Assembly (NCBI GenBank): GCA_026182355.1
Contig: JAPFBL010000361.1
Span: 62,001 to 126,000, forward strand
Source of the DNA: Hermatobates lingyangjiaoensis
Lineage: Eukaryota > Arthropoda > Insecta > Hemiptera > Hermatobatidae
Length of the DNA stretch: 64,000 nucleotides
Reading direction: 5' to 3'
Shown here: positions 20,410 to 31,079 of the stretch, in pieces
Layout: each line of letters begins with the position of its first letter
Numbering within the stretch: the stretch's first letter is position 1
Made by a program: the position numbers and the translations under genes
The notes under the pieces: generated by a model
What the model saw: only the letters and a program-made list of their open reading frames with translations
Databases searched by the model: none
What the model was told of the DNA's origin: nothing

Positions 20410-20737
20410 CCAGCTTAACTCAGTGGTTAACTTGCTCGCCTCTGAGCTGGTAGGTCCGGGATTCTATCCCCACCTGGCTCTCGTTTTATTCACGCAGGAG
20501 GTGAATAAATCCGAGTACATCGTCCCTCGGAGAAGACGTTAAGCCGTCGGTCCCGAACCTGTACGATGTCAGATACTCGTTAAAGATCCCTACTCGAAAT
20601 CGACTTGAGTTAAGAAAAATTTAGGACTCTCAATGTAGAATCAGTAGAATCACCGATCAAACAAAAAGCCGCATAAATAGCTGACGTTATCACCCACTTG
20701 GGGGTCGGTTTAAACAATAATAATACAATAAAATATA
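20410..20737 (+). mobile_element. Full-length SINE, tail type II, perfect target-site duplication
   Basis: The 328-bp copy is flanked by the 12-bp direct repeat AGATTTGGAGTA (20398-20409 and 20738-20749). A box TTAACTCAGTGG, B box GGATTCTATCC, conserved hairpin, body and type II tail (AATCACCGATCAAACA) are all present, ending in an A-rich, T-interrupted tail. It is a good reference copy for the family. Confidence 0.93.
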
Positions 20738-20749
20738 AGATTTGGAGTA

Positions 20750-21204
20750 ATTTTACGTGTGCAGATATAAATAAAAAGCAGTTATAAATCAGAGTAAGAA
20801 CTGAGTTTAAAATGTAATATAAACTAAGTCCCCCAGTTTGGCTATATAATTTATAGAAATTTATTCTAGGTTTTTAGAGATGGGTTCCATAAACTCATTC
20901 GATTATTATTTCTTTTTGTTTTCCTGTTTTGGGGCAACCCCCAAATCAGGTAGTATATTTATCACCTGTTCCTTTATATAGATTACAGGTATTCATTAAC
21001 AAATTATTATAATAATAAAAAAATCTAATACAATATAGATATGAATATATATATAGATAGTGAAATAATTAAATTTCGAAAAATACAGTACAAAAGGTAT
21101 AACATTTGATAATTAATATTATAAATTGTGATAATTATATTATTGATATTCTTATAATTACTATTTTAGTTTTTATAATAACACATATATACATTTAAGT
21201 GTTA
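20750..21204. other. AT-rich non-coding sequence
   Basis: Nothing recognised. Confidence 0.5.
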
Positions 21205-21535
21205 TATTTCAATTTGTCTATGTCTATGGAATTTATAAATTTTATAAATTTACGAGTTCCATAAGCAGTCATTTCGCACTCAGTTATTGGCCACTTTCCA
21301 CCTTGAATAATCACTTTTCTTTTAAACGTGGACCTTTCTTTTTCGTGTGTTGGGCATTTATATAAGATGTGATGCCAGTTTTGGAAATTTGCTTCACATG
21401 GTCAAGTTGGTTGGTCAATGATTTTAAAACATGCAAGATAAGCTTTACTTTTTCCGTGTTCAGTTACAGCTATAGTGGTATGTTGTATCTTTTTCTTCAT
21501 TCTTCCTCCCACTGTCGAAAAATAAAGTTTATCAG
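21205..21535 (-). pseudogene. LINE RNase H C-terminal remnant
   Basis: The minus strand reads KKIQHTTIAVTEHGKSKAYL, then ACFKIIDQP, an internal stop, NWHHILYKCP, and WPITECEMTAYGTRKF before the final stop. The HG-x4-YL...FK spacing and the HILYKCP block are typical of the C-terminal end of LINE RNase H domains. It is a different element from the remnant at 15598. One stop codon in frame and absence of the upstream part show it is dead. Confidence 0.65.
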
Positions 21536-22540
21536 TGTATTCTGAAAATAGATTAACCAAACTACTTGGAAATTTCTTTCATTACAAAGTACGAATCTAT
21601 ATTGTAATTAAGTCGTCGTTTTGATTATTTTATAGTAATTTACCATCATTTTTGGTGACTTTAAACAAGTTGAAATATCTCTGTAAGAGCTAATAATAAA
21701 TGAAATAATGATGGTTTAATGAACTCCATAATCTCTACTTTTTATACCCTGACCAAGCATAAATCTGTAAAAGTTACAAACTATAAAATATATAAAAAAT
21801 AATGTATAGCAAAATATTTTCTTCAGAAAGACTTTTGAGAAAACTTAAAAACATAACGTAATAGATTATAAATTATATTCCCTAAAACTTTTATCTGCCA
21901 TACTTTTATGTCAGATGCAATTAAGTTTAAAATACTAAAAAAACGTATCAGTGTAAAATTTTCGGTTGGCATTTATGTGAAAGTGCTGAAACTATTCCTG
22001 CTGAGTTGTTTTGTATTCAGTTTTTTTTTCATAATGTTCATTACATTGTTTTTACTGAATTGTTTAAAAGAATGAATGATTTTTTTTGCAATTAAGAACA
22101 GAAATTCAAATAAAAATAATTTAAAAACTATTTTTACATATATTCTTTGACAACCTTAAATGTAATAAAATAAAAATAAATTGTATTGATCATTCTGCTT
22201 TAGTTGAAATTTAGTACAGGTACACGTCTGCGATGCAGAAATGATACGACACATATAGTAGTATTTTAGACAAAAAAAAATCAAAAATATTGTTAATATA
22301 AAATTTTTTGTTTACCCCTGTGAAATTTTGAAATGATGCTGTGTGAATTACGAAAAATTGATAGTGCAGGAATGAAATGTTTAAAAGAATTTAATTTATA
22401 CTGGTTATAGTTGAAGGAAATAAAAGTATAATTGTGGTGAAGGTATTTAAAGCGTATTTGCGTGTTTGAAGAAGGCACAGAGGAGAGGTAGTACACAACC
22501 TCCGAGAGGTTAGGGGTGACTGAAAACTGAAAGGGAGAGG
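21536..22540. other. AT-rich sequence upstream of snail
   Basis: No gene or clear repeat. Overlapping minus-strand frames at 22293-22744 lie on the snail promoter and show no domain. Confidence 0.5.
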
Positions 22541-22547
22541 ATGTATC

Positions 22548-22727
22548 CACCTGCTGGCCAGCGGTGGGGAGGGAGCCGCTATTGGAGGAGTGTCGGCTCT
22601 CGCCATTGGCCGAGACGGCACGTGCGCCACCTGACGCCAGCTGCACAACACCGGTACTGCACTCTGGCGGCTCCTTGGAGGGGCGACCCCTATATATATA
22701 CCTCGCTCAACCTGCCTCGAGCTCATT
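22548..22727 (+). promoter_or_regulatory. snail core promoter with TATA box and E-boxes
   Basis: A locally GC-rich block. The TATA box TATATATATA lies at 22691-22700, and an initiator-like TCATT at 22723-22727 sits about 30 bp downstream. Upstream are two CACCTG E-boxes (22548-22553, 22628-22633), CACGTG (22619-22624), CAGCTG (22638-22643) and two inverted CCAAT boxes (ATTGG at 22581-22585 and 22605-22609). CACCTG is the preferred Snail-family site, so self-repression is plausible. The start site is inferred, not shown. Confidence 0.65.
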
Positions 22728-22835
22728 CTCTCTTTGAGAGCCATTCAGTTAACTTGGTTTGTACGTACTGTTCTTTTTCAACGACGTGAGATTCGATACG
22801 CGAGTGTCTTGTGGATCTTTCGACTTATTGCTGAC

Positions 22836-22977
22836 ATGCACATTGTGCAAGAAGAGAGGAATATGGCTGCTAGGATCAGCTCGTTTTTAAGGACCAACTA
22901 CAGTCACTGCCCCTTGAAGAAGAGGCCGGTTCATGTGATAATCAAGGATGAGCCAGCAGCTACTCAGTCCAGAGATG
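22836..22977 (+). CDS. sna: Snail-family transcription factor, coding exon 1
   Basis: Encodes residues 1-47 plus the first base of codon 48. The ATG at 22836 is the first in frame after the promoter; a second ATG at 22863 is possible. The translation begins MHIVQEERN and contains NYSHCPLKKRPV at residues 23-34. This is the N-terminal box conserved in arthropod Snail and Escargot proteins, which takes the place of the vertebrate SNAG domain. The donor site ATG|GTAAGA at 22978 is strong and gives a phase-1 junction. The predicted 5'UTR runs from about 22725. With exon 2 the protein is 355 residues. Confidence 0.9.
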
Positions 22978-24484
22978 GTAAGAGTCCACACTTCTTATAA
23001 TTCATTAGCGTAGACATTTCTTCAGTCCTTTTGAAAAATACTGTACTATGTTCTAGGCGAGTTAACTTTTATACTACCTTATAATATCACAAAAAAGCAC
23101 TTTATAGAAATGAGTATTTGTTCTTTTAATAAGGTATCTTCTAATCGCTTCTACCTACCGTGTGTATATCTCCCATACATTTGTTATTGAAAAGTATTAA
23201 AAAATTTCGAAAAAATATTTTCTCATCAAAAAGTCATTTTAAATCTCTAAAGTTGAACAGGAATAATCAAAAATATAATATTTAATCTTTTTTTCAAAAT
23301 TTAATTTTGTTCGGAAGATAAAGCCTTATGATAATTTTTCTGAATTAGATTTTATTTATAATATTATGTTAATATTCGAAAATATTTACATTGCTTAAAA
23401 AAAAATTCAATATTTTCACCACCTTCGTTATTAAACATTAAGTTATATTAAAATGTTGAAAATCTAAGGACCCTTCTACTTTCCTGTGTCGTTGCAAGAT
23501 TTCTAAATTTTCCAGATAGCTCAATGAGATAAATTTTTATTTTTTTTTTCATTTTCCCAATTTAGAAGTTTTAAAGTAAAAAGTTCGTAACTGTTTTCTT
23601 TATTACATGTAAGTATTAATGTCCAAGCTTTATTAAATTGTTAGATTTAACAGCCCCGATTACAAATTTCTCTTGCGACAGATTAATTTTTGGAGTATTC
23701 ATAAATCGAATGCAAGTGGATTATAAAGAATTTTAAGAGGAGTTCTAACAAGTATAGGGACCTTTTATCTGTAACTCGTAAAATAAGGATCAGGTTCCGA
23801 AAATCCAGGGCTTAATTTTATGGGGCCGTAAATTTGAGTGAATGCATTGTAAGCTATTAAGAACATGTTTACCAGGGGTTTCATCCTTTTTTTATTTCCT
23901 TATAAAATGGAAGTAAAGGTTTCTGATTAATCAAAGCCCAGAAATATTAAAGTCTTAAGGGAGAAGAGTGAATACGGTAGTTAAAATCGATTGGTTCTGG
24001 AAAAACCCTAAACCTCCTTTAAATTATTAAACATTTCTCTTTTTTTTTTTGTTTTGTTTTATTATAAAACATTAAATGTGGTATTTTTGGGTTTATAATC
24101 AGTTGTTGATATTAATATTTATATTGTTTTTTTTAAGCTTGATGTTAAGCTTACCGTGTCTTGTGAAGAGTCAGTTAAATTGAACAGTTCAGTTCCATAA
24201 GTCTGTATTAATGACTATTATGGCATTAAATACAGCTGTATAGATATTTATTTTTCTATAAAATTATTTATTTTATTAAAAGAATAGTCAGTTGAATCAA
24301 TATCAATATGACATAAATATATTGATATCACTTATTAGTGTATGGGATTTAGTGTCGATAATAAAGCAATGTGTGACACTACATTGTTATCTTAGCACTA
24401 AAGGTGCATATATCATCCAATGTGTTTACTGGTAAGGAGGATGATAATTCTTGACTTTGATTAATGAATCTGTTTGTCTTTCAG
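22978..24484 (+). other. snail intron
   Basis: A 1,507-bp GT-AG intron (GTAAGA donor, TTTGTCTTTCAG acceptor). AT-rich, with no transposon recognised inside, in contrast to the surrounding repeats. Confidence 0.85.
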
Positions 24485-25410
24485 AAGGGAGTGATGACAA
24501 TTCAGAACCCGAGAACCTGAGCACGAAGCCGGAAGACCTCAGTAAGAGTCCGACCTTCGGAGTGGCAATGATTACGTGTAAGAAGGAGGAAGAAGAGGGC
24601 TTTGTGCCGATGACGAGCGGTGGTCACTTGGTGGCCAAGCCACGACCTCTGGAGCCGTTGAGCTTGAACGCTCCTGCCTACCACCCTGCCTACCCTCAGC
24701 CCGTTCACCCCTACCTGCAGCCCTGTCACTACCCGGAGCTCTACCGGCCGCTGCCCACCTACCCCAAGGCGCTTTATATGCCGCCCTACTCCGTGTCGGA
24801 GCCCCAGGGGCTCTCACCTCTGTACCCTCCCTTCAGCCCTGCCCAACCCGAGGACCTCTCCTCTCCTGGCTCTGGATCTTCATCCCCTACCAGTAAATCA
24901 CCAAGACCTTCCAGAGAATCTCCGCGCTATCAGTGTTCTTTCTGTGGCAAGTCCTACAGTACCTATTCAGGACTTAGCAAGCATCAGCAGTTTCACTGCT
25001 CAGCCAACGAAGACTCCTCCGCTAAGAAGACATTCTCATGCAAGCACTGCGACAAGGTATACGTCTCCTTGGGAGCGCTCAAAATGCACATCCGCACACA
25101 CACCCTTCCTTGCAAGTGTAAACTGTGCGGTAAAGCATTCTCCAGACCTTGGCTTCTTCAGGGCCACATTCGCACGCACACAGGAGAGAAACCGTTCACC
25201 TGCCCTCACTGTAACCGGGCCTTTGCCGACCGTTCTAACCTCCGAGCCCATCTGCAAACGCACTCCGACGTCAAGAAGTATTCCTGCCCCACCTGCTCCA
25301 AGACCTTCTCAAGAATGTCCCTCCTGACGAAGCACTGTGACGGCGGCTGCCCTGGCATCCCGTCCATGTCCGATACTCCACTTTACCATCAAGAGATCCT
25401 CTCCTCGTAA
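24485..25410 (+). CDS. sna: Snail-family transcription factor, coding exon 2 (zinc fingers)
   Basis: Zinc-finger transcriptional repressor of the Snail family, acting in the nucleus on CAGGTG-type E-boxes. In arthropods the family controls mesoderm, neuroblast and epithelial-mesenchymal programmes. The middle region has PENLS (56-60) and two PEDLS motifs (63-67, 169-173), matching the PxDLS consensus for the CtBP corepressor. A Tyr/Pro-rich linker follows, then a Ser-rich stretch. Five fingers follow: four C2H2 at about residues 198-218, 233-253, 259-279 and 287-307, and a C2HC finger at 315-336 ending HCDGGC. The words [19 protein letters not shown] and [17 protein letters not shown] are Snail hallmarks. 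Finger 1 has STYSGLSKH. Stop TAA is at 25408. It is intact, with a higher-GC coding style than its surroundings. Which Snail-family paralogue it is cannot be settled here. Confidence 0.96.
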
Positions 25411-26030
25411 CTTTACTTACAACGCACCAAACTAAGTCACTGTACATAAAGTCAAGAATGGCTCAAGTGCCTTTAAAAGACTGATTCAAATTATTTATTT
25501 TAGTACAAAACTTACTGCCAACTTCTCAAAAATTGTGCCATTAAGTTCAACAATCGTGTGCACAAGAAAATATGATTTATGCCATTCTTTTATCTAGTCA
25601 TGAAATGGTGACAATCACCATTGTAAATAATAGACATTAATATATTCCAGATTGTACAATATATGATATTGTAAATAATATTAAGTGCCTTAGCTCGTAC
25701 TCATTATATCCGTTCCTTTTTTTCTTAAAGATTTATATTACATTTTATATTTTTTCTAGTTCATTAAATGTTTGAAGTTTTAAAAATAATTTAATTTCCC
25801 TTCAACCTCCCATTTATACAACTGTGTAAATTCAAAACTGCAGAATAGCGTGTGACACCAAACAGTCCATTGAGGAAGGCATTCGATTCCATTTTGTTAA
25901 CTACTTAGAATGTTAAATCAAGAATCTCTTTCATTCTTGATATTAAATGATTTAGTGACAAACACTCCAAGCAGTAATTTACCTTAACAAATAATCAAGT
26001 GTTTTCAATAAATGTTTATTTCTCTTTACT
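25411..26030 (+). promoter_or_regulatory. snail 3'UTR with poly(A) signal and candidate regulatory sites
   Basis: The sequence after the stop is AT-rich and repeat-free. AATAAA at 26007-26012 is the likely poly(A) signal. GTGCCTT at 25467-25473 and GTGCCTTA at 25685-25692 match the conserved miR-124 seed. TGTAAATA at 25622-25629 and 25670-25677 fits the Pumilio consensus TGTANATA. The exact 3' end is inferred. Confidence 0.6.
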
Positions 26031-26348
26031 AAACTTTAGGTTTACTTATTTCTTTACTGTGTATGGTTCATTATATTTGATAGATATATATTTACTATCC
26101 AAGACATGATATTGAATTTCTAACCGATTAATTTAAGTGAGGGAAAGGCCTTTCCATTGGTGATAGGTTTGGTTTCTAGAAAATTAGATTGGTACGGAAT
26201 TTACGTCGCAAGTTTACCTCTTTGACATAAGTAATTGACATCACAAGGCTGATGTTAGTGGTTCTGTGGACAGCTGTGGGTAGTAATGCTATCTGGTGTC
26301 AGTGTCGAAAATCTAGACTGCAGAAACCAGTAAGGCCATTGTTTATTA
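26031..26348. other. Non-coding sequence downstream of snail
   Basis: Nothing recognised. Confidence 0.5.
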
Positions 26349-26650
26349 GGGGGGCCAGGTTAGCTCAGTGGCAATGTGGTCACCTCTCGACTGGTAGATC
26401 AGGGGTTCAATACCCACTCTGGCCTTGGATTACGCCGGAGGTGAATAAATCTGAGCATTCTACCCCTCGGAGAGGACTTCATGTCGTCTGTCCCAAGCCT
26501 GTACGATGTAAAGTACTCATTAAAGATCCCTATTCTAAATGCACTTGAGTTAGGCAAAAAGGACTCCCAATGTTGAATGTTCATTGCGTGGTATCACAAA
26601 GGCCCTACGTGTGTTCTCTTGTAGGACTGTTACTGCAGCCTAACCTAAGC
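26349..26650 (+). mobile_element. SINE, tail type I
   Basis: A box TTAGCTCAGTGG, B box GGTTCAATACCC, body GAGTTAGGCAAAA, tail GTGGTATCACAAAGG, and a final GCCTAACCTAAG. The hairpin 5' strand is shortened. Confidence 0.88.
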
Positions 26651-27522
26651 GAATTATTACCGACCAAGGACGTCCAGTCAGCCACCCCCTCTCCTGATAT
26701 GACTCAGCGTTACAGATGTTTTAATTAGATTATCCCTTCTGGTGATTCATTTCACAAATATCTTTTTATGAATGACAAACATTCTTTAAGTTTTCAAATT
26801 AAATTCCCAAGTCACTTGTTTCTTTTGTAGGTAACTTGTGTCAAAGTGTAGGTATGAACATGTATTCGTGTTGTTGTTTCCTAGAAGAAAGTTCTTAATT
26901 TACAGGTAGAATTACAATTTAAAGTGAAATTGTAATTTTCTTTAACTTACTCTTTCCTTATTAAATGTCATTAATTGGTGGAAAACACATATTTAGAACT
27001 AATTTGTTCGGTTTGAGACCAGTTTCTCCCTTAGTTTGTCATATCGTCCCATGCCAAGCATTCACCTAGTACCTTCCGACTGCAGAGAGCCTTAGTGGCT
27101 TTTTGTATTTTACCTAGTGACTTTAATAAAACTGGTTAACACCGATTGGAATTTTTAAAAAAATCCAAGTTCTTCTGAAGTCATTCTGTAAAGTATTTAG
27201 TCCTACAATAACTTAATACAATTGTCTTTAAAAATATTATTATAAAATGAAAAGTTTGGTATAGGAAAAAAAAATGATTGTTTAAAAGAACCATTGATTT
27301 TATTTACGTCTTTGGAAATTTGTAGATTCTACTCTATTCAACTTGGAATTTATTTAAATTCTTTAATGAATGCTCCTTTTTAAATAAATCTGAGGTTCTA
27401 TCAAGCGTTAAAATGTATGCTTGGATGGACAAAAAATATTCTGCAAGACAATGTTAAACCTACTTGTACTTAGCCGATATGCTCTTAAAACCATGTAATC
27501 TGGGTATTCATTACACCAGAAC
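26651..27522. other. AT-rich non-coding sequence
   Basis: Nothing recognised. Confidence 0.5.
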
Positions 27523-27530
27523 TACTAGAG

Positions 27531-27977
27531 CAGTGATGATAAACCTATGACACGCAACCTCGTTTATGATGACACGCGTCATCAAGATAAACAAATTTCA
27601 TAATTTAAATATTTCTTTCATAACAGCCAAAATTGGTTATTAATAATATTATTATTAATTCTGTAAGTAATAATTAATACTTTATTTCTGAAACCTGACG
27701 TATATGTACAAGTACAATAATATTGCGTAACGAATATATTAAAAACAATTAAACACGTTTTTAATAGTGATATTAATATAAAAATGCTAAATTATGGTTT
27801 CATAATTTTGATTGTTGTATTTTAAATGACACTAAACAAATAATTAACTTACAAAAATAATAAATATTTATATTTTCTTTTTAGTTTTTACTTTTGCGAT
27901 GTGTGACACACCAAGATAATTATGTGTCGATTTTTCAAAATTTTGACACGCCGAACTCAGAAGGTTTGCCATCACTG
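27531..27977. mobile_element. hAT-type MITE
   Basis: The 447-bp element has ends CAGTGATGATAAACCT and AGGTTTGCCATCACTG (about 16-bp imperfect inverted repeats). It is flanked by TACTAGAG and CTCTAGAG, an 8-bp target-site duplication with two differences. The TCTAGA core is the known preference of one hAT group. No transposase inside. Confidence 0.8.
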
Positions 27978-28101
27978 CTCTAGAGTAAGACAAGAAGTCA
28001 TTTTTAAATCATTAGTTGTGCAATCCGTAATTGTGTGGTATTTACTCATTCTGAGGTAAAATGGATAAACCAACAAAAGTCTCCACACAAATGAAGTTTT
28101 A

Positions 28102-28140
28102 TTCAACGCGTTTCGAACACTTTGTGTTCATCATCAGGAA
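28102..28140 (-). ncRNA. Hammerhead-ribozyme-like motif, family E, intact core
   Basis: Minus strand: helix I TTC/GAA, CTGATGA, extra T, helix II GAACAC/GTGTTC with loop AAA, GAAA, palindrome ACGCGT, T. Confidence 0.62.
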
Positions 28141-28242
28141 GACACCAAGGATGTGGTACTGACGGGTTGGTCAAGTGAAAACAAGTTGGTCAAGTGAGTT
28201 GTTTTCACTTGACCAACCCGTCAGTACCACATCCTTGGTGTC

Positions 28243-28281
28243 TTCCTGATGATGAACACAAAGTGTTCGAAACGCGTTGAA
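28243..28281 (+). ncRNA. Hammerhead-ribozyme-like motif, family E, intact core
   Basis: Identical to its partner on the opposite strand. Core CTGATGA 28246-28252, palindrome ACGCGT 28272-28277, predicted cleavage after T at 28278, helix I GAA 28279-28281. Confidence 0.62.
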
Positions 28282-28347
28282 TAAAACTTCATTTGTGTGG
28301 AGACTTTTGTTGGTTTATCCATTTTACCTCAGAATGACAAGAAGTCA

Positions 28348-29808
28348 ATTTGAAGACCACTTGTAGACAAGTCTTTGCTAATTATGTAGCACAAGTGTTT
28401 ATTGTTACTGTCACTTTTTTTAAGACAGTCGTTTTCATCGTCTACCAACTGCATTACTATCGCAGTACGGGAAAGTGGCAACGCAGTAGTTTTGAACAAA
28501 TAAAGTGTTAATTGTCCTGCTGGCAGTTGATGTGAATTTTAAAGTTTGTTAGTTGATTGATTATTCAGTCAACGCATTTGATTGACACGGTTTGTTTGAT
28601 TGTACCACAATCACTCCGTGCCAACAAATATCAGAATAACCTTCTGAATTAAAGTTACATGACTTGAATTCATATACGGATACACTGCTTTTATTTAGAT
28701 GATCTGTGGAATTTTCCAAATGAAATACATAACATGTTACGTTATTATTACACAAAACCACATTTTACGAGAACAGTTAAACGGTTCAAACACCTATTGG
28801 CAATAAAGCTTATGTAAGCTCAAATTTAAGTATAAGTTCGACTACCCAATTAGGTAACCAATATCAGTTGTGAAAGTTTTAATTTTTGGTTTAGGTTTCC
28901 CATTGATTACAATACAATCCTATAATTCTATTTAGGTACAGTTAAGTAACAGGACAAAATAACTACTTCTTTGTTTTAAACTTAGTACTTTTTTAAAAGA
29001 CCATAACAATTAAATAATAAGCAAATACAAAGTGCAGTTTGTTTTGAAAAACTGAACAAAAAAGAATCAGAATGTAAATTAAAAGAGCACAATGGTCGAA
29101 ATGACTCTCTCTCTCTCAGTGACAAGCTCTTTCCCCATATGTAGCCGTCCTGTTCCCATTCGCTTCACTGAGTAATTTATACTAATGCTTCCTTCAGTCT
29201 AAAGGTGTTTCTCTAAGAATCTCAAACACGTATGCTTAATAACATTTGCAAATTTATTGATTCAGGTTACCCAGTGGACACCAAACATGAAGAACAGAGC
29301 TCTTACTCTCTACTTCTCATTCTTCTTCTTTAATTAACAACATATTCTTTTCTTCTTACTCGAATAATTCTATTTATTTGTGATAGTTTTATTTTTCTAG
29401 GTTTCTCTTGTTCACATTTTCTAGTGGTATTAAAAATGATATTTTTTAATATAACATATTCTTATTTAGTGCCTTAGAATGGAAAAAAATGCATCTTTTA
29501 TAAGGTTATTTATTATTCCTTTTCTTTTTTCTCACGTTTTACATTTCTTATGATTGATATATCATCTCTTTTTTTTTTAAGTTTTATAGAAACGTAAATT
29601 TACTTTTTTTTTTTTTACTTTGAATATCTGTTTGTTGAGCATTTGATTTGTATACAACTATCGCATTAAACAAAAAAGTAGGAAAGGTGTGTTCATCACA
29701 GAATGGATATTCATAGAAGGTATTATAAACAATGGGTGATGGAGGCACCCGGAAACTGACGGTTGTTTGTTTTCTAACACTTTTAAGGCTTTTCACCTTT
29801 TAGAGTTG
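28348..29808. other. AT-rich non-coding sequence
   Basis: No gene supported. Contains a short (CT)n at 29105-29117. Confidence 0.5.
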
Positions 29809-29816
29809 TTCTAGAG

Positions 29817-30522
29817 CAGTGGTTCCCAACTTTTTTAACTCCTGCCCACCTATAAAATATTTAGCTGACCATCGCACCCCTACATTTTACTTTGTTCTAG
29901 ATAAAGCGATGTGCAATCATACAAAATTTATCAAAAGAAGATATTTATTTCACTTTCTAATATAATATGCAAAAAAAAAATCAGACTTTTAGACAAAAAC
30001 ATATCCATCAGATTGATATTTGAATAAACTTTACGAAAATAATAACTCTTTGAAATATATGTAAAATAGTAAATCAAGAACTAGCTTCCAAACGCTTAGA
30101 AAGGAATTTAATTTGTTATATGTAAAAAATCAAACAATAGTACAGAAAGGATCATCCCAGATTACATTTGAATATACCTGACAAAAATAATTACTTGGTT
30201 GAAATATGTAAAGATTTCAGATCTATAGCAGAGCAGGCAAATTTTAGGCCACATCTTCATTTTTTCTGAATCATGAAAACTTAGGTTTAACTCAAGAATG
30301 AAAATACTATTAACATAGGATTTCCATATGTTAATCGAGCCTAAACTTTTGAAGATTCTCTTAGAGTTTCCTTAAAAAATATCATATCCTTAAACATTTC
30401 CTTAAAAGTGCTGAAATTCCTTAGTAAAAGAGGAAATTTTCTAAAATTACGCTCTGCTTCTCGCACCCTGGAATTTGATGTACTCGCACCCCGGGGGTGC
30501 ACCCCTGGTTGGGAACCCACTG
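29817..30522. mobile_element. hAT-type MITE with perfect 8-bp target-site duplication
   Basis: The 706-bp element has ends CAGTGGTTCCCAACTT and GGTTGGGAACCCACTG, flanked on both sides by TTCTAGAG (29809-29816, 30523-30530). A GC-rich palindromic end CCCCGGGGGTGC lies near 30489. No transposase. Confidence 0.88.
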
Positions 30523-30581
30523 TTCTAGAGGAAATAGAACTAGTTGACAGCTCATAGTAGTAATAGGTGAGCCACATAACC

Positions 30582-30858
30582 TGTTGATTCTACATTGAGA
30601 GTCGTAAATTATGTCTAACTCAAGTGTATTTGGAGTAGGGATCTTAATTAGTACTTAACATCGTACAGACTGGAGACCGGGGCCCATTGGAATCGAATAT
30701 ATACGTCAGTCTACTTCCTGAGGAATGACTTGGGACTATTGTATTCGAACATTTATTCGGCACTTCAATTTCACCTCCGCGTGAATAAATCGAGGACCAG
30801 GTGGGGATCGAACCCCGGACGTAACGAGTACGTTAACCACTGAGGTATCCTGACCCGC
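30582..30858 (-). mobile_element. SINE, reverse orientation, internally altered
   Basis: On the minus strand: head with B box GGGTTCGATCCCCACC, hairpin region and GAGTTAGACATAA body. The middle (about 30683-30765) differs from other copies and may be a replaced or inserted segment. Confidence 0.75.
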
Positions 30859-31079
30859 AGTATCCGGTAACTAAAAGGTACTGCATGGCGTAAATGAGCT
30901 TTGATTTTCAGAACTGTATCCCAAAGTTAGTTTTATTGAATCCTACATATTTTACTTACACTGGTAAACTTAGTAGCTCTCGGGTGAGACCTATATAGAT
31001 TTTGTAATTACGGACTTTCTCAATCATATAACGAGATTATATCCACCTTTCATGCTATGCTCAATGATTCCGTTTATAA

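Larger units (their letters stand above)
28001..28335. mobile_element. Inverted-repeat element with two hammerhead-like motifs (family E)
   Basis: The 335-bp element is flanked by a perfect 12-bp duplication GACAAGAAGTCA (27989-28000 and 28336-28347). Arms 28048-28176 and 28208-28335 are nearly perfect reverse complements. A 47-bp single-copy end (28001-28047, TGTGCAATCCGTAATTGTG) is shared with family F ends. Complete and apparently young. Confidence 0.88.

Noticed and set aside
22293..22744. Two overlapping 117-residue minus-strand frames
   Set aside because: They lie antisense over the snail promoter in a GC-rich block and show no domain or splice context.
24502..25327. Other-frame open frames over snail exon 2
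   Set aside because: Shadow frames of the zinc-finger coding sequence.
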